A DNA stretch of 33,545 nt from Bacteroidota bacterium (GTDB taxonomy: Bacteria > Chloroflexota > Anaerolineae > Aggregatilineales > Phototrophicaceae): positions 1 through 33,545 of the forward strand of contig JAPUDW010000439.1 of NCBI GenBank assembly GCA_027492915.1, written 5' to 3'. The first letter of the stretch is position 1, and each line of letters starts with the position of its first letter. Below are positions 1 to 7,383 of the stretch, piece by piece. The notes under the pieces were generated by a model. It was not told the origin of the DNA. It saw nothing but the letters and a program-made list of their open reading frames with translations, and made no database searches. The translations under genes were made by a program, and so were the position numbers.

Positions 1-4
1 CGGT

Positions 5-412
5 ATGGCAGCGCACATGTTCTTTGACAATTTCCCGGCGGATGTGTGGGCATTTCTGGTCAACCTATACGCCGGTTATCTCATTCACCAACACCACTTC
101 CGAGTGCCAGCTCTGTTCAAGCGCTGGACATTCCTGCCGAAATGGTCACTGACATTATTTCTAGCCGGGTATCTGGTCTTACTACTGCAATATGACCATG
201 CGCAGCTCTGGTACGAGCGGTCGCTCGCCACCGGTGACATTGGCGCGGCTCAACAAGCCCTCGCACTCGATCCTACAAATGTGCTCTATCAGTTTCAAGT
301 CACCCGATTGGACAGCGGCCTAGAAGCTGCTTATCGACTTGATCCTGTGATGAGAGAGAGTGGCAATCCCGCCACTTACGCCTTACTCACCTATGGGAGG
401 TTCTATAAATGA
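5..412 (+). CDS. Membrane protein with short TPR-like tail, possibly 5'-partial (mobile-element gene)
   Basis: I do not recognise this 135-residue protein. It shows two hydrophobic segments (about residues 14-28 and 48-63), then a soluble part with a TPR-like stretch (residues about 70-105: repeated acidic/aromatic helices and an ALALDPTN motif typical of TPR turns). The ATG at 5 is the first in the window, but the frame is open to its left edge, so the true start may lie outside. The stop overlaps the next start as ATGA (409-412), which points to translational coupling with the small TM protein and, through it, with the FtsK-like ATPase. This context suggests a membrane component of the element's DNA-handling or transfer machinery. 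That role is inference only. Confidence 0.6.
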   Translation: MAAHMFFDNFPADVWAFLVNLYAGYLIHQHHFRVPALFKRWTFLPKWSLTLFLAGYLVLLLQYDHAQLWYERSLATGDIGAAQQALALDPTNVLYQFQVTRLDSGLEAAYRLDPVMRESGNPATYALLTYGRFYK

Positions 413-561
413 CCGAGGCTGTTATTTTGTTCATGTTCGTGCTTGCTGTGTTATTCGCCTTGTACCTGTCGTGGAAGTATTCCGGCGAGGCTATTAAACA
501 GTGGTCAGCAGTCATTGAAAAGGATAAGCAAAAGGAGAAGAATGAGCATCGAACCCCGTAA
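409..561 (+). CDS. Small single-TM protein (50 aa)
   Basis: This short reading frame begins at the ATG that overlaps the upstream stop (ATGA, 409-412) and ends at TAA 559-561. The last 20 bases overlap the start of the ATPase gene at 542. It encodes about 50 residues. Residues 4-20 form one strong hydrophobic helix (ILFMFVLAVLFALYL). A lysine- and glutamate-rich cytosolic tail with charged pairs (KDKQKEKNEH) follows. The position between two coupled genes and the clean N-out TM plus basic tail topology argue that it is translated. Small TM proteins next to FtsK/VirD4-like ATPases may recruit them to the membrane, but no family can be named from sequence alone. Confidence 0.6.
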   Translation: MTEAVILFMFVLAVLFALYLSWKYSGEAIKQWSAVIEKDKQKEKNEHRTP

Positions 562-2479
562 AGGGCTGCTGGACGAAGCCGCGCCAGCACCACTTTCCAC
601 CTTTACCAATACGGTCATCAGCCCTGAAAACATTGCACTCGAAGAGCGCAAAGCCCGGGCCGTTGTACTAAGTCGCCGGGATAAACGGCGGGTTGAAGGG
701 CGAATCACGGTCATTGAGCAATCATTGCGCGGGGCTGAATACCCGACCCTCCGTTTACTCTATCGAGAAGTACGCGACCAACTCAAGCCGCTCCAAGAAA
801 GGTGGAATCAGTTGGTCGAGATGCTCCAAGCAACTCCCGACGATGAAACGCTAAAGGCTGCACAGCAGCAGCTCAAACAGGATGTGGAGGAGCCATATCA
901 CAAATGGCTCCAACTCAAAAGCCAACTGCGTAAACTGCAACCGCTTGTGACCGAACACCGCAATCTGGTCGAGCTGCTGAACGATCAAGTGCTGGCAAAG
1001 GAACGCGAGCAGATTGAACGCAAGTTGTCAGCCCAACTCAAAGCCGAGCTGAAAATTTACGAGCAATTGATTATCGCGTGCTGGAATCGGCTGGGCTTTA
1101 AGCATGAGTACGAGAAAAAGGGAAAGCGTAAGATCATCAGCGTTAAATTCTCCCGCCGGGTAGTGACAATGGATGCGCACTACTTCCAAATCGACACCGG
1201 TTACAAATCCATTAGTGGGAAATGGTTTGACCGAATGCCGCAAGGTGTCTATGTAGCTGAGCACCTGCTGCACGAAAAGACTTTGACCGAGCTTTCAATT
1301 ACCTGTAGGCACCAAGTCACCGGTGTCTATGACAAACACGGCAATTCCGGCGCATGGGTTGTGGTTCACCGGCTGGAAGCGGTTGATGGCTTGATGAACT
1401 ACGTACATTTCAACGATGTCATGCAGCGTTACCCGTGGCAGGATGCGAAGCGTCTGCCTGTTCCCATCGGTGTGAGCCACAACCGCACGCTGCAATGGGG
1501 CACCTTCACCGAAGTGCCGCACATGCTAATTGCTGGCTACACCGGCTCTGGTAAGTCTAATCTTGTTAATGTGATGTTGTGCTCGCTGATGCAAACACAA
1601 TCGCCCGATGACTTGCGGGTAGTGCTGATTGATCTAAAAGGCGGGATGGAATTTGATATTTACAAGGACATTCCCCACCTGCACGGCACCATCGTTTCAG
1701 AGATCGACGCGGTTGAAGAAATCTTAGAGGATATTGTGGCCGTGCTTTACTATCGCATGGGCAAAATTCGAGGCACGGCAAAAGACATTGATGTTTATCG
1801 CCGCCGGAAACCCGATGAGTACATGCCGCGCATTCTCATCGTCTTTGATGAGGTTGCATCGGTTGGCGATCATGGCCCAACCTCCAAACAGATCCTCCAA
1901 TATATCGCGCTTATCGGTCGTCTGGGGCGCGCACTCGGTATCCACTCATGGCTTTGCACCCAGCGCCCCGACACTAAAGTGCTTACCGGCGCGGTCAAAG
2001 CCAACATGACGGCCAGAATTTCTGGGCGCATGTCCACCGCTGCCGATTCCATTACTGTGCTAGGTAATGGTTCGGCTGCTACCTTGGCGGCTGTCGAAGG
2101 TCGTATGATCTGGATGCGCGGCCCCGACCCAATGCCCATCCAGACACCACACATCACGGAAGATGCAATCTATGAAAGCATCCACAAGGCTCAGAGCTTC
2201 AAGTCACCACCGCCGCTGCTTATTCCTGAGCGCAAGGTTATTGATGTGATCTGGACACCGGAAAAGATCATTGAGCTGTCGTTGGAGCATCTGGGCGGGA
2301 AAATCACATGGAAGGCCGTCTATGAAGCTGCTGGCGATTTATCGCAGTCACAGGCACGGGATCTTGTGAAAAGCATCTGGAAAATGGATTGTATCGAGTT
2401 TCAAGGGAAGCAGTACAAAGTCCAGACCGGGCAAAGCAATGTGCGTTTTCTCAGGGAGATTCCGTCAATCAATCCGTAG
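542..2479 (+). CDS. FtsK/HerA-type DNA-translocating ATPase of a mobile element
   Basis: This is a P-loop DNA-pumping ATPase of about 645 residues. The ATG at 542 was chosen because an AAAGGAGAAG ribosome site sits just before it; the longer open frame from 443 has no such site. Residues about 35-175 are charged and predicted coiled coil. The FtsK/SpoIIIE-like motor follows: Walker A GYTGSGKS at 332-339, Walker B ILIVFDE with Asp436/Glu437, and a sensor/arginine-finger region with GRLGRALGIHSWLCTQRP. About residues 565-630 look like a winged helix (TWKAVYEAAGDLSQSQARDL). There are no TM helices in the protein itself, unlike cellular FtsK, so the coupled small TM protein could supply membrane contact. 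The family includes conjugation motors such as TcpA/TdtA and cell-division FtsK. Location beside a tRNA attachment scar favours an integrative element. The exact role (conjugative coupling or replication/partition) is inferred. Confidence 0.82.
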   Translation: MSIEPRKGLLDEAAPAPLSTFTNTVISPENIALEERKARAVVLSRRDKRRVEGRITVIEQSLRGAEYPTLRLLYREVRDQLKPLQERWNQLVEMLQATPDDETLKAAQQQLKQDVEEPYHKWLQLKSQLRKLQPLVTEHRNLVELLNDQVLAKEREQIERKLSAQLKAELKIYEQLIIACWNRLGFKHEYEKKGKRKIISVKFSRRVVTMDAHYFQIDTGYKSISGKWFDRMPQGVYVAEHLLHEKTLTELSITCRHQVTGVYDKHGNSGAWVVVHRLEAVDGLMNYVHFNDVMQRYPWQDAKRLPVPIGVSHNRTLQWGTFTEVPHMLIAGYTGSGKSNLVNVMLCSLMQTQSPDDLRVVLIDLKGGMEFDIYKDIPHLHGTIVSEIDAVEEILEDIVAVLYYRMGKIRGTAKDIDVYRRRKPDEYMPRILIVFDEVASVGDHGPTSKQILQYIALIGRLGRALGIHSWLCTQRPDTKVLTGAVKANMTARISGRMSTAADSITVLGNGSAATLAAVEGRMIWMRGPDPMPIQTPHITEDAIYESIHKAQSFKSPPPLLIPERKVIDVIWTPEKIIELSLEHLGGKITWKAVYEAAGDLSQSQARDLVKSIWKMDCIEFQGKQYKVQTGQSNVRFLREIPSINP

Positions 2480-2492
2480 ATTTTTAGATTTT

Positions 2493-2528
2493 GAGGTTTT
2501 AGCGCCTGTCATGGGACAAAACCTCTTT
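2493..2528 (+). terminator. Inverted repeat after the ATPase gene, weak terminator candidate
   Basis: GAGGTTTT (2493-2500) can pair with AAAACCTC (2518-2525), with a 17-base loop and a short TTT following. It lies between the ATPase stop and the next gene's ribosome site. The loop is long and the T-run short, so it may attenuate rather than end transcription. Confidence 0.3.
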
Positions 2529-2557
2529 AACACCTAGCTTAATTTCTAGGAGGAACC

Positions 2558-2818
2558 ATGAAGTCGTATTTCGTCGCATCGTTCGTAGCCCTGCTCACAG
2601 CCTTGGCATTAATCGTGTTTGGATTGTTCAGTAATGCGCCCAGCATGGTTATGTTTTCAGTCTTATGCAACATGCCGGTATTCATCGCGATCTTCTTCTT
2701 TGCGCTGGGCAAATTCAGTAACGCCTACAGCGTGGTGAAAAAGGCGGAGCATCAGCCCGTGCGTAATGAAAGTGGAAAGATCACACGCCGACCAGTGAAT
2801 ACAGAAATTCTAGGGTAA
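2558..2818 (+). CDS. Small two-TM membrane protein
   Basis: This 86-residue protein has two hydrophobic helices, residues about 3-25 (VASFVALLTALALIVFGLF) and 30-52 (MVMFSVLCNMPVFIAIFFFAL), and a basic tail of about 34 residues. A strong AGGAGG ribosome site (2549-2554) supports the ATG at 2558. It lies 78 bases after the ATPase gene on the same strand and ends just before a strong hairpin terminator, so it is probably the last gene of the element's rightward operon. No family is recognised. A second membrane partner for the ATPase is possible but not shown. Confidence 0.6.
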   Translation: MKSYFVASFVALLTALALIVFGLFSNAPSMVMFSVLCNMPVFIAIFFFALGKFSNAYSVVKKAEHQPVRNESGKITRRPVNTEILG

Positions 2819-2820
2819 CA

Positions 2821-2850
2821 AAAACCCCGGTAATGTGCCGGGGCTTTCTT
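2821..2850. terminator. Bidirectional rho-independent terminator
   Basis: The stem CCCCGG (2825-2830) pairs with CCGGGG (2838-2843) around a 7-base loop. AAAA lies on the left and CTTTCTT on the right, so it can work from both sides. It separates the convergent small membrane-protein gene (ends 2818) and the Cys-rich gene (minus strand, ends 2867). Confidence 0.75.
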
Positions 2851-2866
2851 ATGTGTCACCGGTGCG

Positions 2867-3265
2867 TCACATGCTCCGGTCATTCAGCATTTGCACCCGC
2901 GCCATTTCGTCCTTATCACCTGCAAGCAAGAGCAAGTCATTAATCTCGGCTTTCAATCGTTTGAGATCAGCCACAGGATCAATCACATATTCGCGCCGTT
3001 TGATCGTGTCGCGAATTTTCCCCAACTCATACATTGCAAGCGATAACGCCAGTTTGACCTGCTCACGGCGGCGCTGGGCGCGTTTGCGACAGGTCGCACC
3101 GCAGTAGGACTGATTCGCAACGGCGCGGTTGTGTTTGCACTCAATACAATACTTTTCGCGGTCGCTGTGACTGGTCACTGTCACATCCGAACATAAATCC
3201 GCAACGTTAGGTGTCTGCTCGGCACCAATCTCGCGTTTAAAGCGCGGGTCGTCATACCAGTTCAT
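2867..3265 (-). CDS. Small zinc-ribbon-like protein with basic helix
   Basis: The protein has 132 residues. The core is a four-cysteine cluster, Cys40-x2-Cys43-x11-Cys55-x3-Cys59, followed at once by a strongly basic run (RKRAQRRR, 60-67). This layout is common in small zinc-finger DNA-binding or replication-associated proteins of phages and integrative elements. Residues about 68-125 are predicted helical. The start codon overlaps the stop of the upstream Cys-rich gene as ATGA (3262-3265), so the two are translationally coupled. It converges on the FtsK-type operon at a shared terminator. I can place it as a probable zinc-binding, nucleic-acid-contacting protein of the element, not as a named family. 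Confidence 0.6.
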   Translation of the reverse strand: MNWYDDPRFKREIGAEQTPNVADLCSDVTVTSHSDREKYCIECKHNRAVANQSYCGATCRKRAQRRREQVKLALSLAMYELGKIRDTIKRREYVIDPVADLKRLKAEINDLLLLAGDKDEMARVQMLNDRSM

Positions 3266-3456
3266 TCAACCACCCCACTCTTCAATCTGAAGTGCAAGGG
3301 GCAATTAGCATAAGCTAGGCAGTATTCACATGAAATGTCATCAGGTATTTCAAAATGCTCACAGATACGAGGATTGGCTTCTGGGGGCTTTAGTCCAAAT
3401 TGATTTGTATAGGCAGCAGTTCCCTCTTCAACCGTGACACTATTTTTCCCAAGCAA
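3262..3456 (-). CDS. Very small Cys-rich protein at the element boundary
   Basis: This is a reading frame of about 64 residues with four cysteines (32, 43, 46, 52) in a C-x10-C-x2-C-x5-C pattern, which suggests a small zinc or iron-sulfur knuckle. It couples by ATGA to the following zinc-ribbon gene. The only in-frame initiator is TTG at 3456, and the open frame runs on upstream through the antisense of the tRNA fragment to about 3495. Two explanations fit: a TTG start with a promoter outside the element, or a gene whose real 5' end was lost at the recombination junction. No family is recognised. Confidence 0.42.
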   Translation of the reverse strand: MLGKNSVTVEEGTAAYTNQFGLKPPEANPRICEHFEIPDDISCEYCLAYANCPLHFRLKSGVVE

Positions 3457-3490
3457 AATGTCATGGGTTCGAATCCCATTACCCGCTTCC
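3454..3490 (+). repeat. 3'-terminal tRNA fragment (tRNA-Gly-like), probable distal att site
   Basis: Positions 3463-3479 form a perfect T-arm: stem ATGGG (3463-3467), loop TTCGAAT, stem CCCAT (3475-3479). The 3' acceptor strand TACCCGC (3480-3486) and a T discriminator follow. No matching GCGGGTA acceptor 5' strand, D-arm or anticodon arm occurs in the roughly 75 bases upstream, so this is only the 3' end of a tRNA. The acceptor sequence fits bacterial tRNA-Gly. Tyrosine-recombinase elements that enter a tRNA 3' end leave such a fragment at the far end, while the intact tRNA stays at the integrase-proximal end. The orientation predicts the intact gene to the left of this window on the + strand. 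Confidence 0.75.
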
Positions 3491-3513
3491 TCGCTTTAGG
3501 CAATATAATCCTG

Positions 3514-3888
3514 TTACAGTTGTACTTCAGCAACAACCATAACCGTGCCCAAATCCATCAACTTTTGAATGAGTCTGCTAACCTCAACCCACGTGTCCAT
3601 CCCTTGCTGTCACAAATAAACCATTAAATGCTGGATCTGCTGTAATGGGCTGGTGATCCTATCGAGAATCCATAACAAATAGTTCTACACGAGGCCGTTC
3701 ACACTCTTAACGGTAGCTAGTCCAACTGGCACTGGATCGTCGACATTAAATTCTGTTGGGTGGTGAATGACCAAATCTTCACTCCGGTCGCGCATCAGTT
3801 TGATGAAGCGCCAATTGTCTTGAGTGATTTCGGCTTCGAGAAAATAGACGAAAGGACGTTAATGTCGTAATCGAACTTAATAAAGAAC
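3514..3888 (-). pseudogene. Decayed gene remnant of unknown family
   Basis: Read on the minus strand, one frame from about 3866 down to a TAA at 3516-3514 gives roughly 117 protein-like codons broken by only two stops, a TAG at 3687-3685 and a TGA near 3620. Segments such as YFLEAEITQDNWRFIKLM, EDLVIHHPTEFNVDDPVPVG and DTWVEVSRLIQKLMDLG have normal globular composition. About 3848-3888 continues it in another frame (IKFDYDINV), which suggests a frameshift. No uninterrupted gene remains. I cannot name the parent family. It sits directly outside the tRNA att fragment. Confidence 0.5.
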
Positions 3889-4131
3889 AGTCATACAATA
3901 TTTGTCAGAGAAGACTTGGGGGATACGCCCAACATTTATGCTGACCCTATCCCTTTTACCCTTCCCAATTCCAGGCTTACTGTCGCAATTTCCAGTCACT
4001 TCTATGAAAAAAGACCGGATGATAAGCGGGACACCATCGAATCCGAGATGAGCATCCCGCTCACATCCTCAGACCATTTCAACCAAATCGATCCTATTTT
4101 GGAGGCAGTAACCAAACTCCCACCGAATTGA
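3871..4131 (+). pseudogene. C-terminal remnant of an S41-family (tail-specific) peptidase-like gene
   Basis: The frame from about 3871 to the TGA at 4131 reads as the last roughly 85 residues of an S41 (C-terminal-processing-type) peptidase domain: an IFVRED strand, a G-x-x-PN-x-Y turn, FTLPNSRL, then a PDD...PLTSSDHF...DPILEAV tail. In intact relatives this follows the catalytic Ser/Lys, which is absent here. An in-frame TAA lies at 3868-3870, and I found no upstream catalytic core. No credible start or ribosome site exists; TTG at 3916 would be the first initiator. I therefore call it a truncated remnant. The family match is by remembered motif pattern, not a search. Confidence 0.55.
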
Positions 4132-4154
4132 ACATAAACATGTGATAACTCTAT

Positions 4155-6248
4155 CTACAATAAGGCAGCGGTCACAGTCACTGATTGAGTTCCCGTCCGG
4201 CCTTCACGGCACACCAGAGCAACAGCGCCATCCATCAACGGCGTATCTGTATCTTCAGCATCAAACACCAGTTTGTCATTAACCCATCCTTGCAAGCGCT
4301 GATCATTCACTTGCAATGTCATTGTGTATGTTTCCCCAAATTGCCACTCAAAAGGGCTGGAGACCAGTACCTTTTCACCGTCCAATACTTTCACCAGTTG
4401 CACCGCATTGTCCCGCGTCAGCAGCATGGCATAGTAGCGCCGCAAACCTTGCACTCGCACCGCAACCCCCGCCGCTTCTGCCATATGCGGGGTAACATCA
4501 GCAGTCATCCGGTAATTCACCCATTCGCGCGTACCTTGCATGAGCAATCCGGTTCCCTCATTCTGTATCAAACGGTATGATTCGGGATACTGCCAATCCG
4601 GCGAATCCGTACTGTCCACCCACGCCCGCTTCCACATACGGCTGCCATCGCCGGGGTTTGCAAGCGTCACTTCAGGCTCTCCTGTCCACGTCAGGTAGTC
4701 CAGATAAACGCTGCCACTTCCGTCAGTGTCAGCGATCACCTCAATCCCTATCTCTGCAATAGGTGCGCCCTTCAAATCAGGTATGCGCCACTCGATGTTA
4801 TTTTCATTATCTCTCAGTGCCGTTGTAGTTCCGGTGATGTACTGTATTTTGTCCTCAACGCCGTAGTAGCCAATCACAAGTCGCGCACTAACAGCATCTC
4901 CTCCCTCATTATGAATACGCGCGATTACAGTCTGCCCCGAATAAAGAGTCGGGCAAGCCAGCAAACTGTAACCTTTCATATCAATCGCTTCTGGCGGGAT
5001 AAATGTTGGTGTACTCGCTCGTACAATTTCACCCGTTGCCAAATCGTGGTAATGGAAAGCTAAACTGCGCATCCCTGTCGCACTATGCCCTGCCACATTT
5101 TCCAATCGCAGTTTATCCCCTAGCTTCGCTTGAAAACCTTGAACCGATCCGGGCATCTCGAAATGAAACCGTGCACCGTTTTTCGGATGGATAGGTTTAT
5201 CACCAGCCAGCGCCCGCCCAATATTCACTACTTTGTAGGTCTCAATAAGTGCATCACTAATCGCACTGCCGCCTTCTGCAGTCGGCAAGAACAGCCGGTC
5301 AGCCACTGGCCCACGCCAATCAGTTGAACCCTCTAGCGTAGCTAAACCATTCTTAATACCCAACAAACAACCCACATTTCCTGAATTACAATCCGTATCC
5401 CAACCTGCCGTGTTCACCATCATCAGTGACTTGCCAAAATCATCTTCTCCGTGCAGCAAACTCATGATAATTAAACCGTGATTCGGAACCATGTGGCAGT
5501 TTCCACCGAATTTATCGTACCCGTAATGCTGCTCAATCTGGTCACGCGTATCGTGCCAATCGCGAAATTCCGCGTGCCATTCTCGAATATCATTGATCAT
5601 CTGATAAATGACCGAGTTGTTGGGAATGAGCTTAACAGCCGTATTCAGCAGCACATTAATATCTTTCTCGACATACGCTTGAGCCTCCATCGCCGCGATG
5701 ACCTGTGCGCCATAAATCGCCTCACCATCGTGGCTAACGCTGCTGGCTCGCCGCGCAAAATCTGCTGCGCGTTCCGGGTCGCCGGGGCTTACCATCCCCC
5801 ATCCGTCAATAAAAATCTGCGAACCAATCTGCTCAGCGACTACTTTGGAATTCAACGCAATCGAGCCGCTTCTCGGTGCAGGTATCCCCTGTTTCAGCCG
5901 TAAATATGCCGTGTGCTCCGTCGAATTCCCCAATCCCCCCCACCACAAAATCGTTTTCTTCTCGACGATATAATTTAACCAGCTTTGTCCGATTTGCTGC
6001 GGTGTCAAATCAGGTGTATTGCCATAGTCTGGCAGCGCCCGTAGAAACGTAAAGGTTCCGCTAATGTCGTCATCAGTCACGATCAGCGGCATATTAAGCT
6101 TCTCATGCACATAGCCCCTGATCTCACCCAACTCTGCCATTATCCGTTCATAAGACCACCCCTCAAACGGTCTGCCCAAATACACACCGATAATTTTGCC
6201 CAACACACCTGCATAAGTTCGTTCGATATAATCCTGCGGTATATTCAT
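4155..6248 (-). CDS. ADP-ribosylglycohydrolase-family protein with C-terminal beta domains
   Basis: The protein has about 697 residues. Residues about 8-335 are an ADP-ribosylglycohydrolase (DraG/ARH) fold: GVLGKIIGVYLGRPFEGW (14-31), the first metal motif as TDDD (58-61) and the second as GWDTDCNSG (282-290). These Asp clusters bind the two metal ions in the family. Residues about 385-530 and 540-690 look like two beta-sandwich modules; the last resembles LamG/DUF1080-type carbohydrate-binding folds. The tail is unusual for DraG-like enzymes and suggests a glycoside-like rather than protein-linked substrate. I chose the ATG at 6248, preceded by GGGAAT; ATG 6260 and the longer frame from 6335 are alternatives. 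No signal peptide is seen. The substrate is unknown. Confidence 0.8.
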   Translation of the reverse strand: MNIPQDYIERTYAGVLGKIIGVYLGRPFEGWSYERIMAELGEIRGYVHEKLNMPLIVTDDDISGTFTFLRALPDYGNTPDLTPQQIGQSWLNYIVEKKTILWWGGLGNSTEHTAYLRLKQGIPAPRSGSIALNSKVVAEQIGSQIFIDGWGMVSPGDPERAADFARRASSVSHDGEAIYGAQVIAAMEAQAYVEKDINVLLNTAVKLIPNNSVIYQMINDIREWHAEFRDWHDTRDQIEQHYGYDKFGGNCHMVPNHGLIIMSLLHGEDDFGKSLMMVNTAGWDTDCNSGNVGCLLGIKNGLATLEGSTDWRGPVADRLFLPTAEGGSAISDALIETYKVVNIGRALAGDKPIHPKNGARFHFEMPGSVQGFQAKLGDKLRLENVAGHSATGMRSLAFHYHDLATGEIVRASTPTFIPPEAIDMKGYSLLACPTLYSGQTVIARIHNEGGDAVSARLVIGYYGVEDKIQYITGTTTALRDNENNIEWRIPDLKGAPIAEIGIEVIADTDGSGSVYLDYLTWTGEPEVTLANPGDGSRMWKRAWVDSTDSPDWQYPESYRLIQNEGTGLLMQGTREWVNYRMTADVTPHMAEAAGVAVRVQGLRRYYAMLLTRDNAVQLVKVLDGEKVLVSSPFEWQFGETYTMTLQVNDQRLQGWVNDKLVFDAEDTDTPLMDGAVALVCREGRTGTQSVTVTAALL

Positions 6249-6485
6249 ATTTATTCCCATCACATAATCAAGAATGCGTTTATCAAAACTGTAAGGGAAT
6301 GTTACCGATTTTTCCGCATCCTTGCCGCAGACCAAATCTTAGATGATGTCCAATATCGAGAAACACCTGCGTGACCAAGAATCAGGATCATCTAGCGAGT
6401 GTTATTATCATGACCTTCAAAGTTGCTTAATCAAATAGCGCTACAATCATCTGTATATTGGTCAACCCAACAAAGGATTTAGTTC

Positions 6486-7379
6486 GTGTCATTTCAAATT
6501 GTGCATCACATGGCTACGCTCGATTCTTCCCCGAACCCACCAAACTCCCTGAAGGCAATCGAATTATGCTTGAAAGCCAACGCTGCGATCATCGAGGTTG
6601 ACATCACCCCGCTTGCCAATGACGACTTCCTTCTGGTTCATGACCCTGAACTCAACTCTGAAACCACTGGCGAAGGCAAAGTAGGTGAATGCCTATCCGA
6701 CCATGCTAAAACTTATAAATTAAAGGATCGTGCAGGTTTGGCTTCAGATCACCCGCCTGCTCTCTTAAGTGAAGTTGTCACCGCCTATTTAGCATCACCC
6801 GCCCAAAGCCGGCTTCAACTTGACTATAAATCGGTCTACCCATCAACCAGTGACGAATACTTACGCCGTTTGGCAAACATCATCGAACCCTTGGGGGATC
6901 GTGTCATTGTTAGCAGCGGTGCAGACTGGCATTTGCGCCAACTTAAACGCCTTGCACCGTGGCTGGATGTTGGATTCGACATCGGCTTTTACTTGGATTG
7001 GCGTGATACCTCGTGGAATCCTGAGCCTGAACATCCCCCTTATCAGCATGGTGTGTATGACTACTATGACGATCATGTTTTCGCCCGCAGCCGATTACTC
7101 CCTACAGATGCTTACTTAGCTCAGCGTTGTGAGATGCTCCTGAATCAGGTACCCTCTGCCACCATTTGGTATGTTAGCCACCATTTGCTCGTTCGTGCGC
7201 TTCAAGATGGTTTTAATATGGCGACATGGCTGCATCAAAACAATCTAAAGCTCGACGCTTGGACACTTGATGCCGGCAACCCGATTGCTGTCGCGCATGC
7301 CGCCATACTCAAAGATGCAGGTGTCGATCTCTTTACGACCAACACACCCATCGAACTGGCGCAATTACTTACGGAATAA
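6486..7379 (+). CDS. Glycerophosphodiester phosphodiesterase-like protein
   Basis: The protein has 297 residues and starts at GTG, with AAAGGA about 12 bases upstream. The GDPD TIM-barrel signature is visible: His7/His8 at the first strand, Glu37-x-Asp39 (IEVDI) as metal ligands and VHDPEL with His52. The C-terminal strand ends in GVDLFTTNTP, matching the family's G-x-D-x-x-x-TN-x-P. The usual HRG-x-x-x-PENT loop is altered: the Arg is missing and the Glu is replaced in SSPNPPNS, so activity or substrate may differ. Enzymes of this family hydrolyse glycerophosphodiesters to sn-glycerol-3-phosphate and an alcohol. No signal peptide is seen. The gene is 4 bases from the next, a phosphatase, so an operon acting on phosphate esters is likely. 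Confidence 0.75.
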   Translation: MSFQIVHHMATLDSSPNPPNSLKAIELCLKANAAIIEVDITPLANDDFLLVHDPELNSETTGEGKVGECLSDHAKTYKLKDRAGLASDHPPALLSEVVTAYLASPAQSRLQLDYKSVYPSTSDEYLRRLANIIEPLGDRVIVSSGADWHLRQLKRLAPWLDVGFDIGFYLDWRDTSWNPEPEHPPYQHGVYDYYDDHVFARSRLLPTDAYLAQRCEMLLNQVPSATIWYVSHHLLVRALQDGFNMATWLHQNNLKLDAWTLDAGNPIAVAHAAILKDAGVDLFTTNTPIELAQLLTE

Positions 7380-7383
7380 CCTA

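Noticed and set aside
443..541. Extended N-terminus of the FtsK-type ATPase
   Set aside because: The added residues are the out-of-frame reading of the small TM gene, have no ribosome site, and the AAAGGAGAAG signal points to 542.
3340..3490. A full tRNA gene ending at 3487
   Set aside because: The T-arm and acceptor 3' strand are perfect, but no D-arm, anticodon arm or matching GCGGGTA strand exists upstream.
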